Below, in pieces: positions 23,301 through 34,707 of a stretch of DNA of 64,000 nt (positions within the stretch are counted from its first letter, which is position 1; each line of letters starts with the position of its first letter). This DNA is from Pohlia nutans (lineage: Eukaryota > Streptophyta > Bryopsida > Bryales > Mniaceae). The notes beneath the pieces are model-generated. The model had not been told where the DNA came from. It did no database searches and saw nothing but the letters and a program-made list of their open reading frames with translations. Position numbers and translations under genes: made by a program. The DNA lies in the NCBI GenBank assembly GCA_022496805.1, contig CM040087.1, positions 29,412,253 to 29,476,252 on the forward strand, written 5' to 3'.

Positions 23301-26300
23301 GGACATGGAATCATTTTATTGCTTGCGGACTTGTATGTTCTTTTGAAGTTGGAAGGAGTGTGAGTAGTACTTTTTCACAATCCTTTGCATTTTAATATTC
23401 ACGCAAACGCTATACTGTTGGAGTATGCAGACATTGGCAGATCGAAGGCTCACAGAACTCCAAGAAGCTTTGCAGAATCATTTGGATGTTATCCAAAAAA
23501 TCCAGCAGATGCAGGTTGGTTTTGCCACAAGTCAGTTTATGGTGCGGCTGAGGGTTAACCTCCAAGCGCCATGAAAATGAGCATCATTTTCTTTAAGCTC
23601 TTTTGAGTGGCTCATAGGGGGATTTTCTTTTGTTTGATTTTTTTAAATTTATTTTCCAACATTTTCAATGTTCTACATTGATTCTGGTAATACAGAATTT
23701 AGCCCTGTCTGCATTTATATTTTTCACAATATGATCAATCAAATTGGTTATTTTAAAACCATAAATCACAATTCTACTATTGAATGTCTAGTCCTATATG
23801 GGGATACAGTTGATGTCGATTAATTGTGACTGTCGCTGATGTACAGGACGAACTAGACGACCCAGAGTACTTTCTGTCTTCTCGGCAATACCAGTTATTA
23901 AACGAACAAGTTCAGGATCTAAGGAGTGAAGTTGAGGAGTGTCAGACTATGGTGGACCAATTACAGGTATGTTATTGCCAGTAGGCCATTCGATTACTCT
24001 TTAATCATAACAAGGTTGAGTTAGTCCAACGAAATTCTACCTTTCTTTAGCTATTGAACGCTTAGTGCTTAATCACACATGACTGTCTGATAATCGTTAG
24101 TTGACCACAGTTTTAACTTTTATTTAGACTTGTTCTAATATGTTCTAGCAAAATAGGTAGACGACCGAGCTTGGTGACTGGTTTTCAGTCAATGTGTACA
24201 TTTAGGGCGTTTGAAACACTTGTCAGTGTGATTTTATTTGTTGAAGAAGAGGCTTACAACCGTAGAGGAAAGCAATGAAGTGGAAGTATGTCATCGGACT
24301 ATTAGAGCAAGTGCTTACCACACTAAAGGGATTATTGTTTCAGTTAAGCATGCTTTGAGCATCCTGTGGCACATAAAAATGACTTGGCAAGTGTTCTTCC
24401 AGCGTTATTCCTTGAAATAAAGTCCATGAAATAGGGAAAAGGAAGAACTTTTTCTTTTTTTCTCTCGCTATGTTGAATCTTCTGAATGTGCAGGGTGAGC
24501 GTGTCTCTCTTCTACGTCGTGAGAAAGATGTCACATTGAAAGCTGAGGCTGGTGATGCAGCTCGAAAGGCAAGCACCATGTCAGATTCTCGAGCGGCAGA
24601 TTTGGAATTAAGATTGCAGCAGTGTATGTCTGATTGTGATAATTTGCAGTTAAAAGTTGAAGACGCTACTCAAGCTTCAGGTTTGTGTGTGTTTCTGGTA
24701 CTTTCTAATGGCGTGCTTACTATCATAGAGCGTGAGAAATCTAGTGCCATATTTGAGTGTTTCCAGCAGTGTCGACATTTATCTTCTGATCATTTTATGA
24801 CTTAGGTCAGCAAAGGGTAACCAATACAGTCTTTTGTCAGTCTTTTTTTTTAGCTTCCATTGATGTCTTGTTTGCTTTTCTAGGAAGGAAGGAGTCGGTA
24901 GGTGACCTTAAGAAGGTGATAGCATTTCTCCATAAAGATATGACTATTATGCAAACTCAATTGTTCGAATTCAAAGAAGCAGGCTCGCCTGTCCATTCAC
25001 TCAGAGCAGAGTTTCACTCTTTACGTTCAATCCTGCGAAGAAAAGTAAGTACAAAAGCACTTTCATATCACACGTGTGGGAGTTTCATACGGAGTATCAT
25101 TTATTTTTTCAACTTTTTGTGCTGTTCCCATACCCTTTTTAAGATACTGATTGGATCGTTGATGTTTGAAGCTGACGTTGATTTTATGCATACGCAGACA
25201 GTGGAGAGTCAGCGTCTATCTGATCAGTATGCCGTAAAAGCTAGGGAGCTCAATCTACTTCAAGACAAGGTCGTTTTTTCTGCCTTGATGCTCAGTAATG
25301 CCGCATCCTGTTATGGAGAGGTGAAAGGAGCAGTTTGACTTTTTGGAATTGTTAAAGAGTAGATCTTTCATGTTGTTTTCTCAGGAGTTACATTATTAAT
25401 CTCCAAGTGCTTTTTAGAAAAATATAAAAATACCGGAAACTTCGGTAATCATAGACAGCTATGCTTGGTCGACTGAAATAAATATCTGTTGTCAACTTGC
25501 AGGTCAAGGTGTTGCGTAAGAATCAGAAAGAAATGAAGCTTGTCTTAGATATGTTTGACAGGGAGTCGAATGATCCGAGGTACATTTCAGACTTTGGTGT
25601 CACAGTTTAGTCAGTGGAGGTTCAGCTGCTTATTAGTCTTAAGTAATTGTGTCGTCACTGTCCATTAAGGGAATACTCCGGAAATTGCGGCACTGCGTTT
25701 TAGTTTCCAGCTACACTAAATAGGTAGATTAGTGTTAGATAATTATAAGATTTGAAAATATTATAAATTTTTACTCTCGACAAAAAAAATTACCAAAGAC
25801 ATTGATTTCAATACTATTGAAAGATCCCCATCTTGACCAATATAGAGGGTAAAAAAATTGGTCAACAGTAAAAACTTACAACATGTTTATGTAAAATAGT
25901 GTATCTAACACTAATCTACCTATTTAGTGTACTGATACTGGCTACATATGAGCTTGAGTTCTAAATAACTCTGAGAAGTGCAAATAAGATGGTGCAGAGT
26001 GGATTGTGACTCATGAGGCGGACAGAGCACCTAAGTAGAGTACATTCAGAACTCTTTTATATCACCACTTGGGTAATTAACGTACGTGAGTTCAGAACAT
26101 GCCATGTGGAATGTGTCCAATCACATGTGTACACAAGAACAAATATTCTCTGCGGATTCTGGAAGGTCATATTGGAGAGTGATAAATCCCCTAAACGTTC
26201 CAACATCCAGAAACTGGATCACGAACAGATTTGAAGCCTTGTAACTTTCTCATACAACCTTGGATGATTTTCGTCCAAGTCACCTTTGAAAGCCTATTAA

Positions 26301-29300
26301 ATTCTTTACCAATTACAATAAATCTCTTGTGATGGAGAGCTGTTGATAATATTGGAGAGGCCTTCAACTGCAAGTATGTCAAATTTTTTGGGTAGATTTT
26401 ATGCTTGCAATGGTCTTCTCATGTACACTTCATGTACATTTGAGTCATGCTAATATCTACTTTTGAGGCTAGAATTTACTTCTGTGCAAAGGGTTGGTAC
26501 GTTTAGGGGATAAAATGTACGTTTAGGGCAAAGTTGAAAATGTACTGCTTTGAAAAATTCCATACCATAGTGTCAACCTTTTGGATATTCCAATTTACTA
26601 GTAACTGCAAGGATGCTGGACAGCTAAATCAATTGGTGTGTTCTAACAGGGAAGTGAGAGGGTTGCAGCAGGCAGAGTGTCGAGCTTGGGTAGAATTGGA
26701 ACGACTGCAGTCGGCTCTTGATGAACACAATCTAGAGCTTCGCGTGAAAGCTGCAAATGAAGCAGAGGCTGCATGCCAGCAGAAGCTTTCTGCAGTAGAA
26801 ACTGAGATTGCTGAGCTCCGGCAGAATTTAGAGGCTTCTTATAGGTAAAGATCATCACCTCATTATCTTATTGCCATGGTGGAGTTTCAAGAAATATTTG
26901 GAATGCTGGTCAATTGTTGTATAAAGAGGGGATTAGCTCTAGTTTGTTTACTTGTTGTAACAACAGTAAAATGTACTCAAAGAGGATTTACCTAAGACCT
27001 AGTACAAGCAAGCCATGGTAAGTTGTGTTCTGTTGTCATGTTCCTGATGCATACATTTTGGTCTAGAAACTCTTCACCCAAGTAAACTTTAAGCAAGTGA
27101 GTTTTCATTCATGTAACTATTGCCTACAAATTATCACAAAAAAGAGGAGTGTAGACACCATGTTTATCTCACATTTTTCCCATTGAGTCCTGTGCATAGG
27201 AAGTGATATTTCTAGCACCATATGGCAAGAAACCCTCGTTGGATAGTCTTCACTTCCCGTGTTTGCGGTTCTGCCTAACGTTTATCAGGAAAAATTTGAT
27301 GTTGATATATTTAAAACATGAAACTATTTGACTCTTTGTCTTACACTTTTCTTTTGTTTTTTCTTTCTTCTTCCTGTTCTGTATAGAGTCCTGCTGGAAC
27401 CTGCATGTTTTTAATTTTTGACACTCTTTGGTCTTAATTTTTCGGTTGCAGGGTTGGTCTAGGTTTAGAAGGGGCTGTGCAAGCCAACAAAGAGGAAGAG
27501 GATTCATATATTAATGAAATAGAAGTACGTTTTTAACTCCTTCATCATGACTGTTTAATGTACTGGACTATGTCATAGTTTTGGATGCCTGTTATTCTGT
27601 AAGTGCAACTCCTTTATCCAGATCGCATTGTTTCCAGCTTGGGCTGAATTCTCGCTTATTTCATCTCAGGCCATTGGACAAGCTTATGAAGACATGCAGA
27701 CCCAAAATCAAAAGTTAATCCAAGAAATCATAGTGCGTGATGAATACAATACTCAGGTGAGATGCATGCCACATCATACATGTGATTGTTATCAATTAAA
27801 ATGATCTAGTTTTTGGGAATCTCTGATATATGTGGAGATGTATTGCTGGTGCAACTTACTAGTTCTTGTACTCAAGTGGTTGCTTTTAGTTTGGGTTCAG
27901 TTGATGTCGGAGAGTCTTCGAGCGAAACAGCTGCAGACTTCGCTACAAGCTGAGAAGCACGTGTTGAATGCCCGTATGCAACATGCAAATGCTGCATCAG
28001 ACCTGCATAAACAGCAGATAGCTCGTCTTGAAGAACAAGTATGCAGTTCTATACATTACCTAATAGATTATCACCGAGTGTAGTGCCTGTTCAGTTCCTG
28101 GAATGCATATTTTTATTAAGGTTTTCGAATCTCGTTATTTTGCATTTCTATCTTATAATTTTGGTTATAACAAGGCTTTTAGTAGCAAGACTTTTCAGTG
28201 ATTTTTAAACACCAATCAGAGAGAGATTTGTTTTGGCAATTCAAGTAGGTCAATCTCCTTTCACTTGATTGAAAATTGTGAACTACCGGTTATGTTTTTG
28301 AATAATGACAAACAGGCACAAATAGATGATTGTTGGGATTACATCATGCTTCTCTTGTCTATCTCCCGATGATATCTTAAATACAGTCTAATATGACTGA
28401 AAGCATATAATATGCACCACTATGACCCTTTGCTTTCACCGATTGAAATTTCATATTCTTGTGGGAATTATTTGCTGCAGGCTAGGACGTTTATTGATCA
28501 GCTTGGGAAAGCGACAGATGAGAGTCGACAACAATCATCAGCAAAGGAAAGTGCAAAACGAAGAGCGGTGGAAGTGGAGAAAGAGTTGTGTTCCACCAAG
28601 TTAGCACTAGAGTCTGCTCACAAAGTCCTGGAAGACCGTGGTCAGAAATTGTTGAACGTGAACCTGCAGTTAGAAAAGGAGAGGTCAGTGATCATCTTTT
28701 CAACCAGAAAATCTTTTCAATATTGCAAGGACTGGTAGGTGTTTGTTAGAAGGCCGAAATTGAACCTCATTTTTTTTCGAAGTAGTTTTCAGTAGATCAT
28801 ATTGAGGCTTTCTTTTATGTAAGTTTATTTAATTTTCGACCAACACATGCAATGTTCTTCAGTGATAAAATTTGACCCTCTGAATTTGTCGTTATATAAC
28901 CATGAATCCTTGGTCCTTAAGGTGTTATGTATTGAAGTCTGATGCTGTTTTCCTTGTTTTCATATAGCACCCATTCAAACTTGGAATGCTATTTTATGGA
29001 TTGTGTGTTGGACTTTCTGCCACAGGTTTGAGACGAGGAGGGCTCTAGATGAATTGGATGTTCTAAATGCCAGGACTGCACGGCTGCATTCTCATCACGA
29101 TGGGGGGCTCATAGTGCAACGATTGAAACAGGAAATTCAGGATTACAAATCCATTCTGAAATGCACTGTGTGCAATGAGCGACCAAAGGAGGTATATCTT
29201 TTTTTCTTTCCATTTTCGTGTGTAGGCTACACTGAAATTTACATCATGTTTTGCAACTTTTTCTTTCTAACAATTTTTTTAATGTATCAAGAACTAAACC

Positions 29301-29909
29301 ATACATGAATCTATGTTGACTCATTTTGTTTTAAATAAGTTAAAGTTTTTACTTTAAACGTTAAAATATCTTATTAGAATTACCCTGGCCCACATTAGTT
29401 TCGCAGAAAAGTGTATTGATTAATATCATGCGTTGGTTGTAAGGTTTCAGTGAGTCACCCTTGTGAAGTGAACAGTAGGTGAATATTTATGAAACAAGGT
29501 TTTTAGATTGTTTCAAAAGGTTTTAAATAACATCAAGTAAAAAGATTCATAGTCACAGATTCATGAGGTCTTCATGTAGTCACGGTGAAGCATCATGGAA
29601 AATATGATCATAGAGATAACTTCCTATGAATCATAGTAAACATTCTCTTTATAATGTTGTTTAAAAGTTCTTGAAATAGTCTGATTTTGCAAAAACTCTG
29701 TTATTAGTCATTATGTAATACAATTTTTGATGACAATTTTGTAATTCTTATGTTGAAAATATCTTTGTGGAGAACAGGTTGTTATTACCAAGTGCTACCA
29801 TCTATTTTGTAGCCCTTGCATACAACGGAACTTGGAACTTAGACAGCGTAAATGTCCGGGTTGCGGGGTTCAATTTGGACAGAATGATGTGCGAACTGTG
29901 TACATTTAA
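20239..29909 (+). CDS. HUB: E3 ubiquitin ligase BRE1-like, HUB1/HUB2 type, 19 exons
   Basis: Exons: 20239-20379, 20814-20975, 21458-21533, 21691-21915, 22381-22548, 22892-23073, 23431-23514, 23847-23966, 24494-24680, 24884-25044, 25198-25269, 25503-25579, 26650-26844, 27452-27524, 27670-27756, 27901-28038, 28481-28683, 29026-29191, 29778-29909. They total 2649 nt, or 882 residues, close to Arabidopsis HUB1/HUB2 (about 880-900). The N-terminal family block is present (VDAQTLQFQNQQLEIKLD, SFDDNLSIINRVWNQ, HTFLQRLLDKGATESS). A long coiled coil follows, then a C-terminal C3HC4 RING at about 831-882: CTVC, CYHLFCSPC and KCPGCGVQFGQNDVR, ending VRTVYI. The RING is split by the last intron. The protein should monoubiquitinate histone H2B in chromatin, promoting transcription elongation. 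An in-frame (AAC)13 run (20281-20319) gives a 13-Asn tract near the N-terminus. Confidence 0.95.
21950..22140. mobile_element. Decayed copy of the short TTAA element type, HUB intron 4
   Basis: Segments such as TTTTGAGTAGG, CATTGATTCTAGTGATA, AAATTTGG and TTTTCACAATGTGAT match the interior of the intact 231-bp element at 59573-59803 in the same order. The ends are no longer recognisable. Confidence 0.6.
23559..23803. mobile_element. Copy of the short TTAA element type, HUB intron 7
   Basis: The left flank is TTAA (23555-23558) followed by CCTCCAAG. The interior matches 59573-59803 (TTTTCACAATATGATCAATC, TTTTAAAACCATAAATC). The right end is GTCCTATATGGGG (to 23803), with the flanking TTAA mutated to ATAC. 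Confidence 0.65.
25714..25929. mobile_element. TA-flanked MITE with 28-bp perfect inverted ends, HUB intron 12
   Basis: CACTAAATAGGTAGATTAGT (continuing GTTAGATA) at 25714 is repeated inverted at the right end, 25929. TA lies on both sides (25712-25713, 25930-25931). The element is 216 bp and has no coding capacity. The CACTA start is accidental: the flanks show a TA, not a 3-bp, duplication. Confidence 0.85.
28790..28925. mobile_element. Decayed copy of the short TTAA element type, HUB intron 17
   Basis: CAATGTTCTTCAGTGATA, AAATTTGACC, TATAACCATGAATCCTTGG and TCCTTAAGGTGTTA match the interior and right end of 59573-59803. The termini are eroded. Confidence 0.6.
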
Positions 29910-30267
29910 GGTATTTTCTAGAGAGGTATCAAGTTGTATTTCAACAAAGCTACTCCCATTTAGGAGTGATTTGGGATTCTTTTGAATATTTGGCTTTGTT
30001 CTTCTATCTTCTAGTGAAGAGACCTTGTAAAATCAGGTTGTGCTAAATAAGGTCACAATTGAAGGTGGGCCGCCTTCGATTCATTGAACATATTTGCCAC
30101 CGTTGCAATTTTCTAATTCTTGATCTATGCCATGAATTTTGGATTATATTCAACCCTCTCAAGTTGCATGCTCTCAGAGCATTCAGTAGCCTTTGTGAGT
30201 ACTGCCTCCCACCAACACAATGATGTGGAATATCCCACATCATTTCATCCCCCAATGAAATGATGTC
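29910..30267. other. HUB 3' flank ending in a palindromic repeat
   Basis: Presumed 3' UTR, followed from about 30183 by a segment related to 56465-56550. It contains ATGATGTGGAATATCCCACA and the hairpin CATCATTTCAT-CCCCCA-ATGAAATGATG (30238-30265). The element at 30268 is inserted directly after this hairpin. Confidence 0.6.
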
Positions 30268-30604
30268 ATCAGGAATTTCAGACCCCATTGATTTTGCACT
30301 GATTCAGTGCGATTTCCAATATTTCAAGGGTTCGTACGATTTTCGCACTGATTCCGCATCGTTGCGTCATTCATCGCAACTACATTGATATGACACGATG
30401 TTCGTACAAGCGAATATAGTACTGATATGACACGATTGATACATCCATTGAAAACGTATGAATTCAGCACTCTTTATAGTCGTCAAATGTCGTGTTTTAA
30501 TCGTCTTTAAAACTACACTGATTCAGTGCGTTTTTCGTGCGACATCATCTTTTCCATATCTAGATTTTATTTTCTTTCTATATCTAAATTTGATCAAAAT
30601 AATA

Positions 30605-30812
30605 TTATTAAAAAATATAAAATAAAATAAAATAATAAAATAATATGAAATAATTACTTTCCTTGCTACCCACTTCAACTACATGGAAATTGCCCGCACG
30701 GGCGGTGGGGCCCACCATAGCTTCCCAAGCTCTATCGCCAACGGTGGGATTTGAACTCTCGACCTCCCGGTTGTCAATCAAGTTCCAAACCACCAAACCA
30801 CCTCAAACTCTT
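30605..30812 (-). mobile_element. tRNA-derived SINE-like sequence
   Basis: On the minus strand the sequence GGTGGTTTGG...GAGTTCAAATCCCACC has a pol III B box (GTTCAAATC) in a tRNA-like context and an A-box-like stretch upstream. It continues into a body that ends in a (TTTTA)n-like tail near 30605-30650. No cloverleaf with matched acceptor arms was found, so it is a SINE relic rather than a tRNA gene. Confidence 0.6.
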
Positions 30813-30858
30813 CATGCATAGGATAGAACTCTTTTGGTAATTCTCGAACCTTTTTTTT

Positions 30859-31371
30859 CAGCGGACTTTGAATGTTTTTAACTATGTGAAAAAAACTGTT
30901 TTTCCAAAAAAAAAATTTGCACTAGATTATGCATGACTTTTTCTATATCTAGGATTTTTTTCATAATATTTCGAATTTTTTAATTTTTTGCCAAAATCGT
31001 GATGGCAGATCATGGCTGTGAGCTGTTTTTTTTTCAGCGGACTTTGAATGTTCTTAACTATGTGAAAAAAACTTTTTTTCCAAATTTTTTTTGCACTACA
31101 TTATGCAGGACGTTTTCTATATCTAGGATTTTTTACATAATATTTTGAATTTTTGAATTTTTTGCCAAAATCGTGATGGCAGATCATGGCTGTGAGCTGT
31201 TTTCTTTTTTTCAGCGGACTTTGAATGTTTTTAACTATGTGAAAAAAACTTTTTTTCCAAATTTTTTTTTGCACTAGATTATGCAGGACGTTTTCTATAT
31301 CTAGGATTTTTTTCATAATATTTTGAATTTATTTATTTTTTGCCAAAATCGTGGTGGTTGTGAGCTATTTT
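30859..31371. repeat. Three tandem 176-177 bp units
   Basis: Units beginning CAGCGGACTTTGAATGTT start at 30859, 31035 and 31212. Each holds AACTATGTGAAAAAAACT, TTTTCTATATCTAGGATTTT and TTTGCCAAAATCGTG. They lie inside the 30268-32012 element. Confidence 0.9.
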
Positions 31372-32012
31372 TTTTTGGTCCTATGATGAAAAGTACAATG
31401 ATAACCAATAATACCAAATTTGAATTCTAAAAATATAAAATGTAATTTCTTTGAAATTTTAATGTGTATTGCTTCTAAACTCTATAAATGTAGATCTAAA
31501 AATGTTTTGGGAAATTAAACCGGAAGTATAATTTAAAGAAGATTCTTGGAATATTCCAAAATAGTCCAAAATAATATAAAATATTTTGAAAGATTCCAAA
31601 ATATTCCAAAATATTCTGAAATATATATTAAAATATTGTACACGGATGTCGTACGAAAATAATTTGCATTCTAATAGATACTGAAATCGCATGAATATAA
31701 TAAATGGCATTAATATGATACGTATACGATACTGAATTCGCATTAACTAAAACCGCACGTTATCCGTGCGTGTCTTATCGGCCATGTGATGTAAATACAC
31801 GATTAACGCACGGATTCCGTCAAGCACGACTTTCGTGTGGAAACAACATTTTTTGATAATCATTGAAAAGACACTGCATTGACACTCTAGTAATGCATGT
31901 CACTTCCGTACTGTAACGACACTTCTAAATGCCCGTATGACGTGCGGAATCAGTGTTTAATGATAAACGCACTGAATCAGTGCAGAATCAGTGGGGTCGG
32001 AAATTCCTGATG

Positions 32013-32722
32013 TCGCTCATTGCTCTGTCTTTTCAGTTAGGGCGGATGGAGGGCGCTTTCAAAAGAAAAAACCAAGGGATCCATGAGTCGCTCTTGCCTC
32101 TTGGCTGGCAAATAACGGGCTGACTACGTCTTTTGCGTCTTTGCGGGCAGAAACATAATCGTTTCTGCTTGGGCTGCGACGGAGTGTGGCTATGTGCAAA
32201 GACTTGTTTCCACTTAGTTCATACTGACCCAAAGCATGCATGAAAACTATAGTTTTGATGTTGATTTGAATCAATTCTAAAATTTGATATGAGAATAGGA
32301 AGAGGCGCGGCGTCTAAGTTTCCAACACCAACAACATCCACTGCACCAATAGCTACGCTCGCTGCAACATCCGGGGACTAACATCCCACCTTGACGGCCA
32401 CTTCAGTTCTAACGTAATCTCATACTTGGCTTTGTTTGGTGCATATTTGATTTGTTATTAGAATTGTAGGCTACATTGATACATGAGGTGCTTGTATTGT
32501 CTCTTCTTTTGGTCAAGACAGACTGCAGTGTTAGCGTTCGATGCACTAGTGCAACAACCTTTTAATTTGAACTAAAGCTCCAAGTATATAATGTATATTA
32601 ATGATAGATTTTACTAATTATATTTTAATATTGTCATATAATATTACTATACATACTATACTATTAATAGAATATTCTAAATTATTTATTTATTATTTAT
32701 ATTTCTAATATTCACAATATTA

Positions 32723-32782
<60 letters not shown>

Positions 32783-33495
32783 CTAATATTCATAATGTTA
32801 ATATATAATTAATATGTACATTTATTTATTAATATTGAATATTATATTATAAAAAATTATATTTTTATAATATGTTATAGTTATATTATATATATTTAAT
32901 TTAATATAATTAATCATATTTTATTTTATAATTTATAATTAATAATTAGATAATTAGTATACTATTAATAGTATTCATATTAATTATAATATATTATTTA
33001 GTAATATATTAAAATCAAAGATATGTTTATTAATGTTTATTAATATAATGTTTAATAATCAGTTTATTAAAAAATACTATATTAGTAACGAATATAATAG
33101 TTAGATAAACATTAAATAATACTTTACCAATAATTTATTAAATTTTTGTTGTAATTATATAATCAGTTTTTTATAACGTTATATAATTCTAATTTATAAT
33201 ATTTATATTATTATTATAATTATATGTTTACAAATATTATATTAATTTTAATACAAATATAAATATCTTTAGCTATTATATTATTCATGTGTATTATTTT
33301 TATTATTAAATTTTTATTTAAGCTAAATTTAATAATTAAAAAAATAATATGATATGTATGGATGAGTTTCATTTGTGGTCTTGTTAGTCTTTGTGTAGGC
33401 AGCAGAGATGCCAATGCTGTGAGGTTGTAGTTGGGCTAGTAAGGTGAGGTTGCAATTTAGAGCGTTTGATTGGGAGGACTTTGGAGCTTGTCTAG
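32013..33495. other. AT-rich intergenic DNA
   Basis: No gene is supported. A (TA)n run spans about 32727-32780. Around 32560-32700, TTTGAACTAAAGCTCCAAG and TACTATACTATTAATAGAATATT are diverged relatives of the duplicated unit at 36325-36944. Confidence 0.6.
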
Positions 33496-34703
33496 CCCCT
33501 AAAAGATCGGAGTGTTTTTCCTCCAAAAACACTCCAATGCTGCCATTTTAACTCCCCCATGCAAAAAATCCAAAAGAATGTTATTTTTTAACTTCTAACC
33601 GTAAGATCTTGTCCTAAACTATTTGAAAAACATACACAACAAAGTTCGTTGATTTTGACCGCACGGATTGCAAGATAATTGCGTTTGATGGAAAAAATCA
33701 CCCCAAAAAAACACGTGTCTGAAAATTTCAGATGCGTTTGACCACAACTACATCAAAAAAACCTCACTACCGAAACTTGTCGCACTTCACTTTCACATTC
33801 TATATGTTGTTATTTAGTTGTGTACCAATTTTCGTTGCGTTTGGAGATGTTTAGGATGTTGAATAACACCTTGCACTTGTTGGGGGTTTAAAAGTTCAGA
33901 AAAGACTACATGTTTTTGGAGTTGCAATATTTTCGACTTTCTTTATTTAAAATACAAATCCAAGCGGTGAAACACAAGTACATTCCACCCTCTACAAAAT
34001 GGCGAAAAAATATTTGAAAAAAAAAAAATCTCCAAGTTTTAGAAGACATGTAGCACATTTTCTAAGAATTTTGGGGGTTAAGGGAGAAATAAAGGGTGGA
34101 GGAAGGGAATTGAAGTGCCAACCCATTCCAATGTTCATGACCCCACTAACTCTCAAGGTACACTGCCACGTCGCAGTCCCTCATAGGACGATTTTTAATT
34201 TTTAATTTTTAATTTTAATAATGATTTTATTTTTCAATTTTTTAAATAATATTTTTAATTATAAAATTAAACTTTCAATTTAAAATAATATTTTTAATTT
34301 TAAAATAATACTTTTCAGTTTAAAATAATAATTTTTATTTATAAAAAAAAAAATTTTAATTTTTAAAATATTATTTATAAAAAAATTTATGAGTTTGGGA
34401 AACGGGGTGGTCTTCTGCCCCCCACAGTCCACTCCATTTTCCACACACCGCCCATCTTGTTGCCCCCCCCTAAAATTCAACTATTTCTCTACTGCCCCGC
34501 TGCCATTTCTCCCGAAAAAAACACATTTCCCCTCATAACTTTCACATACGGTGTCGGAATTCAAAAAAAAAAAAAATCCCCATTTTAGTGGGACATTGGG
34601 GAATCTACTATTAAATTTCCTTCAAAATTCGATTAAAAATGTGTTCACCGGAACCTACCCGATTCTCTAAATGTCCTAGTTAGGACACTTGGTCCTTTAG
34701 GGG
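33496..34703. mobile_element. CCCCTAAA-ended element flanked by CTAG
   Basis: It starts CCCCTAAAAGATCGG and ends TTGGTCCTTTAGGGG, the same termini as the TTAA elements, but both flanks are CTAG (33492-33495, 34704-34707). An internal hairpin follows the left end (GGAGTGTTTTT-CCTCC-AAAAACACTCC). The element is 1208 bp, AT-rich in the middle, with no coding region. Confidence 0.7.
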
Positions 34704-34707
34704 CTAG

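Larger units (their letters stand above)
30268..32012. mobile_element. 1.7 kb element with long terminal inverted repeats, superfamily unknown
   Basis: The left end ATCAGGAATTTCAGACCCCA...TGCACTGATTCAGTGCG (30268 on) matches the inverted right end (to 32012) over about 45 bp with few mismatches. GTC flanks both ends (30265-30267, 32013-32015), suggesting a 3-bp target duplication. Subterminal DNA is rich in short palindromes (CACTGATTCAGTG, CGCACGTTATCCGTGCG). There is no transposase; the interior carries a tandem repeat and a SINE-like insertion. Confidence 0.75.

Noticed and set aside
25714..25929. CACTA (En/Spm) element
   Set aside because: The start is CACTA, but the flanks show a 2-bp TA duplication rather than 3 bp.
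30700..30800. tRNA gene on the minus strand
   Set aside because: B box present, but no complete cloverleaf or matching acceptor stem; better explained as a SINE relic.
32600..33350. Organellar DNA insertion
   Set aside because: Extreme A/T content alone; no plastid or mitochondrial gene sequence could be recognised.
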